A DNA stretch of 43,767 nt from Ruminococcus sp. (lineage in GTDB: Bacteria > Bacillota > Clostridia > Oscillospirales > Ruminococcaceae), in the NCBI GenBank assembly GCA_023667165.1, contig JAMPAO010000011.1, positions 1-43,767 on the forward strand, in the 5' to 3' direction. Position numbers and translations under genes: made by a program. Under the pieces are notes generated by a model that was not told where the DNA came from, searched no databases, and worked only from the letters and a program-made list of their open reading frames with translations. Each line of letters opens with the position of its first letter. Position 1 is the first letter of the stretch. This document shows positions 33,793 to 40,906 of the stretch, piece by piece.

Positions 33793-36081
33793 TTACGAGC
33801 CGATCAAGCTCAACACCTGCTTCGGCAGTGAAATTGCCTGCGCAAGCATTGCTTGGGACGCCTGCGTAAGAATTTGCTGCTTTGTGAAATTCATCATCTC
33901 CCGAGCCGTATCCGTATCGCGGATTTGCGATTCGGCGGCGGTGAGATTTTCCGTTGTATTGTTAAGATTATCTATCTTATGCTCCAGACGGTTCTGCGCC
34001 GCGCCGAACGTTGCCCTGATCATCGAAACCTTGTTAAGCGCGCAGTCAAGCCTGTCAATGGCAAAATTCGCGCTTTCCTGCGCCGACAGCGAAAGAATGT
34101 CAATCCCAATCCCCTTAGCCGTGCAGTTAAGGTCGGCGGTCAACCCGCCAATGCCGCCTGCGCTGTAGCTGAATGTGAAATTCACGCTATCCTTTGTGCG
34201 CGCGCCCGCCTGCAAAATCAAGCTGTCGGTATACGTCAGTTTTGCGGTTGCGTTTCCGAATGCGTTGGGTATGCTGACAATAAACCTATTATTTGAAATA
34301 TCCAATTCGTTTGATTTATCGGGAACAACAGGATTTGGCGAATTTGGGTTATCAAGGTCGGGAATATCTGCAACTGTTCCCGTATAATGTACTATTGTTC
34401 CGTCAATTATTTCTCCAATTTTAATATTTCCGTCCACAATATCTATTTCACTATAAGGTTCACTGAATAAAATTTTATCTATGGTAATTTTTGAACCTGT
34501 TCCATTTGCACCGTTTCCGATATTTTCAGCACCTGTTCCACCTTTTGCAATTACAATGGTTTTTTCATTTTTTATCATAATGTTATTGCCGCTGGTGTGC
34601 ATGTCGCTGTTTCCGCCGCCAATTCCTGCACCGCTGCCCTTACTTATAGCAGTAACTTTACCGCCGCTTATCATAATATAGTTATCATCATCACTAAAAC
34701 TTCCACCCCCGATGCCAGCCCCGTGGCCCATACTTTTTGCAGTTATTTCACCGCCTGTTATTATAATGCTGCTGCATGCGCCAGCATGTCCACTTCCAAT
34801 ACCTGCACCGCTGTCAGTCCGAGCTATTCCGTAATTTATTGCTGTTACCACACCGCCGTCTATTAATATATTATTTCCGTCACCATTTCCACCGCCGCCA
34901 ATACCCGCTCCATAAACGCTTGAAGCATTTACAATTCCACCAAGAATTTTAATGTTATTGCCGTTTCCTATAATTCCTCCACCAATACCCGCTCCTCCGC
35001 CTGTGGCGCCATCGGGCATATCTTCCGAATGTGACCTTGCCGTTATTGTACCGCTAACAATAATTATATTACTGCCACTTTCATTGCGGCCTCCACCAAT
35101 CCCCGCACCAAATCCGCCCGAGCATATTGCGACAAGGCTACCTTTTCCTTGTATAGTTAGAGTGCCTGTGGCAACACCGCCGTTTTTCTGCAAACCCGCA
35201 CAAAATCTTCCGATTTTCAAAAAATTACTGCCCTCTAAAGTAACAGTAACATCACCCTTAGAATTATCTTCAATTTTGAAAGCACAAGCATTGTCAGTTC
35301 TGCTCACATCAATATTAACATTTCTCAACGTCACGTTTGCAGCCTTATCCTTAGCCACCATAATAGTGTTCGCGGTAGCCGCCCCCGTACCCTCAACGGT
35401 AACATCGCCGCCTAAAATTGTCAGCACGCCGCTTGCCGTATCAAAAGAAAAATCGCTGCTGCCGCCGTAAACCGTAAAATCCCCGCAAGCCACGCCGCCT
35501 GTTTTAGGCGCGGCAAAAGCAGCCGTTTTTACCGCCGCAGTATCAGCCGCCAAAGTCGCCGGCAATATTTCCGAATGCGAAGAAACGGAAGAAATGCTAT
35601 TTGAACTGCCCTCTATTGCCGAATTTACCGCGCGTTCAAGCTCCGCCGCTTTAACGCCGATGCCCTTTCCGTTAAGCATAACAATGCCGTTGAAGTCCGT
35701 TTCGGCAATCTGATTTACCTCGTCGCAGAGATGAAGATATTCGATTTCAACGGCGTTTCGGTCAACGCAGTCGTCATATGTACCGTTTGCGGACTGGTCT
35801 GCAAGACTTTTCATCCTTTTGATTATTGCAACCGTTTCGCCAAGCGCGCCCTCAAAGGTTTGGATCAAGGAAATGCCATCCTGACAGTTTTTTACAGCCT
35901 GCTTCATACCCGATATCTGCGACCGCATTTTTTCGGACACGGCAAGTCCTGCCGAATCGTCCGCTGCGCGGTTTACACAATAACCCGACGAAAGCTTCTC
36001 CAGCGATTTTGCAAGTTTGGAGCTGTTCTTGCTGTACAGCCGTTTTGAATTCAATCCTGCAATATTATTTTGTATTATCAT
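33793..36081 (-). CDS. Flagellin with large glycine-rich beta-solenoid insertion
   Basis: A 762-residue flagellin. Residues 1-150 are a normal N-terminal D0/D1 domain (MIIQNNIAGLNSKRLY, SSGYCVNRAADDSAGLAVSEKMRSQI split by one helix). Residues 665-762 are the matching C-terminal domain ending KQVLSLIGS. Between them about 500 residues replace the usual variable region. About 320-530 carry repeated GAGIGGG motifs, roughly every 30 residues, each followed by NNIxIxGG and VTA-like strands, which predicts a right-handed parallel beta-helix. The insert DNA looks more AT-rich than the neighbours. Transcription is from a sigma-28 promoter 46 bp upstream, and GGAGG lies seven bases before the ATG. The solenoid may bind carbohydrate or change the filament surface (inference). 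Confidence 0.9.
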   Translation of the reverse strand: MIIQNNIAGLNSKRLYSKNSSKLAKSLEKLSSGYCVNRAADDSAGLAVSEKMRSQISGMKQAVKNCQDGISLIQTFEGALGETVAIIKRMKSLADQSANGTYDDCVDRNAVEIEYLHLCDEVNQIAETDFNGIVMLNGKGIGVKAAELERAVNSAIEGSSNSISSVSSHSEILPATLAADTAAVKTAAFAAPKTGGVACGDFTVYGGSSDFSFDTASGVLTILGGDVTVEGTGAATANTIMVAKDKAANVTLRNVNIDVSRTDNACAFKIEDNSKGDVTVTLEGSNFLKIGRFCAGLQKNGGVATGTLTIQGKGSLVAICSGGFGAGIGGGRNESGSNIIIVSGTITARSHSEDMPDGATGGGAGIGGGIIGNGNNIKILGGIVNASSVYGAGIGGGGNGDGNNILIDGGVVTAINYGIARTDSGAGIGSGHAGACSSIIITGGEITAKSMGHGAGIGGGSFSDDDNYIMISGGKVTAISKGSGAGIGGGNSDMHTSGNNIMIKNEKTIVIAKGGTGAENIGNGANGTGSKITIDKILFSEPYSEIDIVDGNIKIGEIIDGTIVHYTGTVADIPDLDNPNSPNPVVPDKSNELDISNNRFIVSIPNAFGNATAKLTYTDSLILQAGARTKDSVNFTFSYSAGGIGGLTADLNCTAKGIGIDILSLSAQESANFAIDRLDCALNKVSMIRATFGAAQNRLEHKIDNLNNTTENLTAAESQIRDTDTAREMMNFTKQQILTQASQAMLAQAISLPKQVLSLIGS

Positions 36082-36094
36082 TTTTCCGCCTCCG

Positions 36095-36130
36095 AATAAT
36101 AACTATAGTTTTGATATCTATAGTTATTAT
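36095..36130. promoter_or_regulatory. Inverted-repeat operator, downstream of and overlapping the flagellin -10
   Basis: ATAATAACTATAG (36096-36108) and CTATAGTTATTAT (36118-36130) are inverted around a 9-bp spacer. The first arm lies in the palindrome AACTATAGTT (36101-36110), inside the leader; the second arm overlaps four bases of the sigma-28 -10 element. The same 10-bp palindrome occurs twice at the XRE gene. Confidence 0.7.
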
Positions 36131-36153
36131 CGGCTTAAAAAATAATAACTTTA
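36127..36153 (-). promoter_or_regulatory. Sigma-28 promoter of the flagellin gene
   Basis: On the minus strand TAAA (36153-36150), exactly 15 bp, then GCCGATAA (36134-36127), a perfect match to the enterobacterial FliA consensus and close to the Bacillus SigD consensus. Confidence 0.9.
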
Positions 36154-36162
36154 GTTATTATT
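36141..36162. promoter_or_regulatory. Palindromic operator over the flagellin -35
   Basis: AATAATAACT and AGTTATTATT (36141-36150 and 36153-36162) form a perfect inverted repeat around TT. It covers the TAAA -35 element of the sigma-28 promoter completely, so a bound protein would block the promoter. Confidence 0.65.
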
Positions 36163-36221
36163 TGCAAGATTAACAGTTTAATAACCAAAAGTTTACAAAA
36201 TCAACATAGATGCAGACCGCT

Positions 36222-36557
36222 TTATTGATTTTTATACTGAACAATATCCTTAATGATCTTATAAAGCTGCTCGCATTCTTCGGGGGATTTCGATTTAAGC
36301 AGATTTACAATTTGATAAACATAAATGTCGTTATCGGTTTCACAAGTCACGTTCGCCGAAAAAAGCTCCGAAATAGGGTAATTCAGCGCTCGGCATATTT
36401 TTTCAAGCATACGTACCGTAGGACTTTTTTCATCTCTCTCTACCAAGCCGTAGTATGTTGTGGTAATTTCAGCCTCCAAAGCAACCTGTTCCTGCGACAT
36501 TTCGCGCTGCTTGCGGACTGCTTTTAACGTTTTGCCTAAACTATAGTTATCATTCAT
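36222..36557 (-). CDS. XRE-family regulator, candidate flagellin repressor
   Basis: A 111-residue protein with an N-terminal XRE/Cro-type helix-turn-helix (LGKTLKAVRKQREMSQEQVALEAEITTTYYGLVERDEKSPTV, interrupted only by turns) and a C-terminal helical part (about 75-110) likely for dimerisation. It lies 140 bp upstream of the flagellin gene on the same strand. AACTATAGTT palindromes sit over its own -10/-35 region and inside its first codons, and again at the flagellin promoter, so autoregulation and flagellin control by this protein are likely but unproven. Its RBS is weak (GGTGATG). Confidence 0.85.
   Translation of the reverse strand: MNDNYSLGKTLKAVRKQREMSQEQVALEAEITTTYYGLVERDEKSPTVRMLEKICRALNYPISELFSANVTCETDNDIYVYQIVNLLKSKSPEECEQLYKIIKDIVQYKNQ
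36539..36548. promoter_or_regulatory. AACTATAGTT palindrome inside the XRE start region
   Basis: The 10-bp palindrome covers codons 4-7 of the XRE gene. It is identical to 36101-36110 and 36628-36637. Binding here could block elongation or initiation of its own gene. Confidence 0.6.
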
Positions 36558-36627
36558 TTTACATCACCATAACTATTTTAACTTTTCAGTATATAAACAT
36601 TCAAGGCATTATATAGTGCGTTTAGAT

Positions 36628-36637
36628 AACTATAGTT
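36628..36637. promoter_or_regulatory. AACTATAGTT palindrome upstream of the XRE gene
   Basis: The third exact copy of the palindrome, 15 bp upstream of a minus-strand TATAAT (36613-36608), so it covers the -35 position of the probable XRE promoter. This fits negative autoregulation. Confidence 0.6.
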
Positions 36638-36746
36638 TACTTTTTCTTTGTTATGTTTTATTACGGCTGAAATTAATATAATGCGGTATCACCTTGCTTG
36701 GCGGAGCGGTTTTTCGATCGATCCGCCGTATTCGTTTTTTACATTA

Positions 36747-36778
36747 AATTTTCATTCGTTTCCCCCTTTATTTTTCCG
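36747..36778. repeat. Direct repeat, right copy, flanking the flagellin-XRE segment
   Basis: The 32-bp partner of 33755-33784. It lies between the XRE promoter region and the phoH promoter. The 2,962 bp between the two copies contain exactly the flagellin gene, the XRE gene and their control sites. Confidence 0.8.
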
Positions 36779-36786
36779 AATAAATA

Positions 36787-36795
36787 TGCTATAAT
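36787..36795 (+). promoter_or_regulatory. Extended -10 promoter for phoH-ybeY-era
   Basis: TGCTATAAT is a perfect extended -10, 46 bp before the phoH start. The -35 position falls in the right direct repeat and is poor (TTTATT). Confidence 0.65.
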
Positions 36796-36841
36796 ATATA
36801 CGAATACTATTCTAAATATTAACTATCACGGGGTGAATTGC

Positions 36842-37804
36842 TTGGCAGAGGCTATTGTAAATGTGCCGTCAATGAGCAGCATTATATCGCTGTTCGGCAA
36901 ATTTGACGAAAATATCAACATTATACAGCGTCAGTACGGCGTTGCCGTTCTCAGCCGCGGCAACGATATCCGCATAAGCGGCGGGGAGGAAAGCGTTGCA
37001 AAGGCAAAATCGGCTGTGGAGGCTCTTGCGGCTATGGCGGAAAAGGGCGAGATAATAACCGAGCAGAATATCAGATACATTTTCGGCGCGGTCGAGGAAA
37101 ATTCCCTTAACGAGGCGGTAAAGCTCACCGACGGAGGAATATGCGTCACCGCTTCCGGCAAGGTGGTAAAGGCTAAGACTGTCGGACAGAAAAAATACGT
37201 CGATGAAATAGCATCCAATACCATTGTAATGGGAGTGGGTCCTGCGGGTACGGGAAAGACCTATCTTGCGGTGGCTATGGCGGTAAAGGCGTTTAAGAAT
37301 CATGAGATCACAAGGATAATACTTACCCGTCCCGCGGTGGAGGCGGGGGAGAAGCTGGGTTTCCTCCCGGGCGATCTGCAAAATAAAGTAGATCCCTATC
37401 TAAGACCTCTTTACGACGCCCTTTTTGATATGATGGGAGCGGAAGCCTTTGCACGGCATATGGAAAAGGGAAGCATCGAGGTAGCTCCTCTTGCGTATAT
37501 GAGAGGCAGAACTCTTGACGACGCGTTCATTATCCTTGACGAGGCGCAGAACACCACAAGGGAGCAGATAAAAATGTTCCTGACGCGCTTGGGTTTTAAC
37601 AGCAAAATGGTCATTACCGGAGATATTACCCAGATAGATCTGCCCGACGAGAGAAAATCGGGACTTGTGGACGCAATACGGGTGCTTAAAAATATCGACG
37701 GTATCGCCGTTTCGAGGTTTACCGAAAAAGACGTCGTTCGTCATCGCCTTGTTCAGGATATCATTAAAGCGTATGAAAAGGCATATAACGAAAGGAAAAA
37801 GTGA
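36842..37804 (+). CDS. phoH: PhoH-like ATPase, TTG start
   Basis: A 320-residue cytoplasmic P-loop ATPase of the PhoH/YbeZ type, linked to ribosome and RNA metabolism together with YbeY. A KH-like N-terminal region (LFGKFDENINIIQRQYGVAV) precedes Walker A GPAGTGKT (Lys139) and Walker B IILDEAQN (Asp233-Glu234). The frame is open back to 36698, but that would cross the promoter. TTG at 36842 with GGGGTG seven bases before it gives the normal family length and start (LAEAIVNVP). It overlaps ybeY by 4 bp. Confidence 0.92.
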   Translation: MAEAIVNVPSMSSIISLFGKFDENINIIQRQYGVAVLSRGNDIRISGGEESVAKAKSAVEALAAMAEKGEIITEQNIRYIFGAVEENSLNEAVKLTDGGICVTASGKVVKAKTVGQKKYVDEIASNTIVMGVGPAGTGKTYLAVAMAVKAFKNHEITRIILTRPAVEAGEKLGFLPGDLQNKVDPYLRPLYDALFDMMGAEAFARHMEKGSIEVAPLAYMRGRTLDDAFIILDEAQNTTREQIKMFLTRLGFNSKMVITGDITQIDLPDERKSGLVDAIRVLKNIDGIAVSRFTEKDVVRHRLVQDIIKAYEKAYNERKK

Positions 37805-38310
37805 TAAAAATGCCAAAGCTGAAGGTGTATGTAAAAAACAGTCAGAAAAATGTAAGGATCCCAACGGGACTGCGGCTGCTGGTGAGGAAATGCTGCGCCG
37901 CCGTGCTTTCCCACGAGCATTTCGGCAGCAATGCGGAGGTCAGCGTTTCCTTTGTGAGCAACGCGGAAATACGCAGCCTCAACAGGCAGTTTCGGGGAAA
38001 GGACAGATCCACGGACGTGCTGTCCTTTCCCCTGGGAGAAGACGGAAATTATGACATGAACCACGAAACGGGCGCTTTGCTGCTGGGCGATGTTGTCATA
38101 TCCATGGAAACGGCGGTAAAGCAGGCGGACGCCTACGGTCACTCGCTCGAAAGGGAGGTAGGCTTTCTCACCGTCCACTCCATGCTCCACTTGCTGGGAT
38201 ACGATCATGAAACGTCCCCCCTTGACGCTGCAAAAATGCGCGAAAAGGAAGAGGCGATACTGGGAGAACTGGGCATTTCAAGAGAAATGACATATACTTC
38301 GGAAAGGTAA
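37801..38310 (+). CDS. ybeY: Endoribonuclease YbeY
   Basis: A 169-residue metal-dependent RNase for 16S rRNA 3' maturation and ribosome quality control. The zinc motif is complete: His126, His130 and His136 in HSMLHLLGYDH. Also present are the family segments SVSFVSNAEIRSLNRQFRGKD and STDVLSFPL, which lie apart by a few residues. The start may be GTG at 37801 (overlap with phoH, RBS four bases away) or ATG at 37810; both keep the whole domain. Confidence 0.95.
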   Translation: MIKMPKLKVYVKNSQKNVRIPTGLRLLVRKCCAAVLSHEHFGSNAEVSVSFVSNAEIRSLNRQFRGKDRSTDVLSFPLGEDGNYDMNHETGALLLGDVVISMETAVKQADAYGHSLEREVGFLTVHSMLHLLGYDHETSPLDAAKMREKEEAILGELGISREMTYTSER

Positions 38311-38319
38311 GGCAGTCAA

Positions 38320-39222
38320 ATGGAAACAAGATCTTTATTCGTTACAATAGCAGGCAGGGCAAACGCGGGGAAATCCTCTCTGCTCAACGCCATTATAGGC
38401 GAAAAGATAGCCATGGTCACGGACAAGCCGCAGACCACCCGAACCAAAATAACCGGCGTGCTTACCGAGGGCGGCACGCAGTATGTTTTTATGGACACCC
38501 CCGGCATCCATAAGGCTCACAACAAGCTGGGAGAGCATATGAACAGGGCTGTGGAAAATTCCCTCGGAGGCACGGACGTTATCGTCTACATGGCTGACGT
38601 TACAAGGAAGATAAACGAAATAGACAAAAATGCGGTCGCTTCCTTTGCTGCGGGAAAAACACCCGTTATCCTGCTTATCAATAAAATAGACCTGCTGCCA
38701 AGCAGATCCGAGGCGGCGGAGAAGATCGCCGAAATGGGAGATCTGATGGACTTCAAAGCGGTCATTCCCGTAAGCGTCAGGGAGCGGGACGGACTTGATA
38801 TCCTTATGAGCGAGCTGGAAGGTCTTGCCCTGCCATCTCCCCACTATTTTCCCGACGATAAGATCACCGATCAGCCGGAACGGGTCATAATGTCGGAGAT
38901 CGTCAGGGAAAAGCTGATGATACTCATGCACGACGAGATACCTCACGGTATAGCCGTTACAATAGAGCAGATGGGGGAGAGCGTTACCAAAAGCGGCGAG
39001 GATATCTTAGACATCTCCGCCGTGATATACTGCGAAAGAGAATCCCATAAGGGAATGGTCATAGGCAAGGGGGGAACCGTTCTCAAAAAGGCGGGTCAGC
39101 TTGCCAGAGAGGAGCTGGAGCAGTTTTTCCGCATCAAGGTAAATCTGAAGCTGTGGGTAAAGGTCAAGGAGGACTGGCGCAACAGGGAGGGACTTATACG
39201 CAATTTCGGACTGAGCGAGTAA
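38320..39222 (+). CDS. era: GTPase Era
   Basis: A 300-residue GTPase that binds 16S rRNA near its 3' end and assists 30S assembly. G1 is GRANAGKSS (12-20), G3 DTPG (59-62) and G4 NKID (about 124-127), followed by a C-terminal KH domain with GMVIGKGGTVLKKAGQLAR. The normal length is about 300. It starts 9 bp after ybeY. The dgkA and cdd genes often found between ybeY and era in Firmicutes are missing. Confidence 0.96.
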   Translation: METRSLFVTIAGRANAGKSSLLNAIIGEKIAMVTDKPQTTRTKITGVLTEGGTQYVFMDTPGIHKAHNKLGEHMNRAVENSLGGTDVIVYMADVTRKINEIDKNAVASFAAGKTPVILLINKIDLLPSRSEAAEKIAEMGDLMDFKAVIPVSVRERDGLDILMSELEGLALPSPHYFPDDKITDQPERVIMSEIVREKLMILMHDEIPHGIAVTIEQMGESVTKSGEDILDISAVIYCERESHKGMVIGKGGTVLKKAGQLAREELEQFFRIKVNLKLWVKVKEDWRNREGLIRNFGLSE

Positions 39223-39261
39223 ATTTCCTGTTCAATGTCCGCCGATTCGCTGTTTACGGTA

Positions 39262-39290
39262 AAGACATTTCCGACGCTGTTTGATATAAT
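39262..39290 (+). promoter_or_regulatory. Probable promoter of the membrane XRE gene
   Basis: AAGACA (39262-39267), 17 bp, TATAAT (39285-39290), ending 37 bp before the chosen start. The -10 is perfect and the -35 matches four of six bases. Confidence 0.6.
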
Positions 39291-39327
39291 ATTGTCATAA
39301 TAACATATGGGAGTGATTTATACGGAT

Positions 39328-39852
39328 ATGATAAAAACGGGCAAATTTCTTTCATCGCTGCGGCGGACAAAAGGACTTACCCAAGAAGAGCTGGGAGAGC
39401 GCATAGGCGTAACGGGCAAGACAATATCACGGTGGGAAACGGGGAAATACCTCCCTCCTGCGGATATGCTTATGATCCTCGGAGATTTTTACGGCGTCAC
39501 CGTCAACGAGATATTGAGCGGCAGAAGGCTGGGAAACGGCGAATATAAAGCGGCTGCGGAGGAAAATATCAAAGCTGTGCTTTCCGTAAGCGTATTCAGC
39601 GTAAAGGAAAAAATGGATTTTTTTAAGAAAAAGTGGAAAAAGGATCATGTTTTTGAGCTTGTCGCAGAGCTTACGGCTATTGCGGCTTTAGCTGCCATAG
39701 GCTTTTTTATGTATAAGAACGCGCTGCCGGCGGCGGCAGTTCTATGGGCGGTATGGGCAGTTTCGGCAAATAACCGCATGATGGCTTACGCGGAAAATAA
39801 AGCCTTTGACGCAGAGTATAGACTTAAAAAAGACGGTTCAACCGGCGGTTGA
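39328..39852 (+). CDS. XRE-family regulator with C-terminal membrane helices
   Basis: A 174-residue protein. Residues 5-60 form an XRE helix-turn-helix (LRRTKGLTQEELGERIGVTGKTISRWETG spans it). A charged linker leads to a hydrophobic pair of helices (about 115-150: AELTAIAALAAIGFFMY and ALPAAAVLWAVWAVSA), so the DNA-binding domain would be tethered to the membrane. GGGAG is 14 bases from ATG 39328, and the ATG at 39307 overlaps this RBS. Membrane-bound XRE proteins in Firmicutes often respond to envelope signals; the target here is unknown. Confidence 0.8.
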   Translation: MIKTGKFLSSLRRTKGLTQEELGERIGVTGKTISRWETGKYLPPADMLMILGDFYGVTVNEILSGRRLGNGEYKAAAEENIKAVLSVSVFSVKEKMDFFKKKWKKDHVFELVAELTAIAALAAIGFFMYKNALPAAAVLWAVWAVSANNRMMAYAENKAFDAEYRLKKDGSTGG

Positions 39853-39874
39853 TATAAACTAAACCTACGATATA

Positions 39875-39903
39875 TTCACATATGCCCTCCGATATGATAA
39901 AAT
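39875..39903 (+). promoter_or_regulatory. Probable promoter of the repeat-bearing XRE gene
   Basis: TTCACA (39875-39880), exactly 17 bp, TAAAAT (39898-39903), about 105 bp before the start codon. Confidence 0.55.
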
Positions 39904-40007
39904 ACAGCTATAGGCAATACCGAACGGGATCGCCTGCAGATCCGTCTTTGCAGACTGCGCACACGTTTTGTGAGGACGTATACCAATAGAAAACGGAGGA
40001 AAATGTT

Positions 40008-40718
40008 ATGGAGATCGTTATCGGAAGCATTATCAGGAAGCTGAGAGGGGAGAAAAGCCTTTCCCAGGAAACGCTTGCGGAAAAGGCGGGTGTGACGGTT
40101 CAGGCGGTGAGCAAGTGGGAAAACGGACTTTCCTGCCCCGACATAGCCTTGATCCCCGAGCTGGCGGACTTTTTCGGCGTAAGCTGCGATTATCTGCTGA
40201 CAGGCAGCGAACGGCAGCGTAAGGAGCTTCTCCCCGACGACGGGGTCTTGCGGATAGTTTTTGCGCTGGGCGGCAGGATACTTACCGCCGAGGAGTATAA
40301 AAAGGATTGCCCCATAAAGGCGGTATTTCCTCCTGCGGCAGAGCAGCCTGCCTTGAGCGTAGAGGTTCACGGCAGCCTTTCCGTTGAGGGAGATATAAAC
40401 GGCAGCGTTACCGCAGGCGACGGAGTAAACTGCGGCAACGTAGGCGGAGATGTCAGCGCAGGCGACGGAGTAAACTGCGGCAACGTAGGCGGAGATGTCA
40501 GCGCAGGCGACGGAGTAAACTGCGGCAGCGCGGGCGGAGATGTAAGCGCAGGCGACAGTGTGAACTGCGGCAGCGTAGGCGGAGATGTTACCGCAGGCGA
40601 CGGAATAAGCTGCGGCAATGTAGGCGGAGATGTTTTGGAATGCGGGGGCGACATTTACTGCACCGACATAAAGGGCGATGTAAAATGCGAGGGAGATATT
40701 ATATATAAAAATAAATGA
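40008..40718 (+). CDS. XRE-family regulator with five 15-residue C-terminal repeats
   Basis: A 236-residue protein. Residues 5-65 are an XRE helix-turn-helix (LRGEKSLSQETLAEKAGVTVQAVSKWENG core), and 66-110 a linker. Residues about 118-230 are built from short units of GDVSAGDGVNCGNVG type, five close copies of 15 residues plus degenerate flanking ones (SVEGDING, GGDIYCTDIKGDVKCEGDI). Alternating small, acidic, Cys and hydrophobic positions suggest a thin beta-solenoid like bactofilin or polymer-type repeats. One Cys per turn would form a Cys ladder, a possible metal or redox site (inference). GGAGG lies eight bases upstream. No membrane helix. Confidence 0.85.
   Translation: MEIVIGSIIRKLRGEKSLSQETLAEKAGVTVQAVSKWENGLSCPDIALIPELADFFGVSCDYLLTGSERQRKELLPDDGVLRIVFALGGRILTAEEYKKDCPIKAVFPPAAEQPALSVEVHGSLSVEGDINGSVTAGDGVNCGNVGGDVSAGDGVNCGNVGGDVSAGDGVNCGSAGGDVSAGDSVNCGSVGGDVTAGDGISCGNVGGDVLECGGDIYCTDIKGDVKCEGDIIYKNK
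40413..40637 (+). repeat. 45-bp tandem repeat, five copies, in frame
   Basis: Units begin at 40413, 40458, 40503, 40548 and 40593, each opening GCAGGCGAC. The first two are identical over nearly the whole unit and later ones drift. The unit is 15 codons, so copy-number change keeps the frame. Confidence 0.9.
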
Positions 40719-40757
40719 CCTTATCATGTATTTCGGATAGTGTCAACACGCCATAGA

Positions 40758-40793
40758 GCCTTCTTCCCGCCTCAGTCGGGGAGAAGGCCGTTT
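40758..40793 (+). terminator. Terminator after the repeat-bearing XRE gene
   Basis: A 12-bp stem with one G-T wobble (40758-40769 with 40777-40788), 7-nt loop and a short T-containing tail (CGTTTGT). Confidence 0.65.
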
Positions 40794-40802
40794 GTCATGG
40801 TC

Positions 40803-40832
40803 TTGACAGCGCGTAAAGTCATATGCTATAAT
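40803..40832 (+). promoter_or_regulatory. Sigma-A promoter of the ECF transporter S gene
   Basis: TTGACA (40803-40808), 18 bp and TATAAT (40827-40832) with an extended TGC element. The leader is about 70 bases and can form a short GAGCG/CGCTC stem; I see no known riboswitch. Confidence 0.85.
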
Positions 40833-40906
40833 TATATATAATTATAAAAGAGCGGCGTGAAGCTGTGATCCGGCGCTCAGTATAACAAAAAGGAGAATGA
40901 TCGAAT

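Noticed and set aside
36698..36841. 48 extra N-terminal codons for the PhoH-like gene
   Set aside because: They would be encoded across the promoter and right direct repeat and have no family similarity; TTG at 36842 has the RBS.
40413..40637. Regular repeats that could suggest a CRISPR array
   Set aside because: The 45-bp units are contiguous, without spacers, and stay in frame inside a protein gene.
39876..40727. A 283-codon minus-strand frame with AAYSVACGN-like repeats
   Set aside because: It is the antisense shadow of the repeat-bearing XRE gene; the plus frame has a clear RBS and a recognisable helix-turn-helix.
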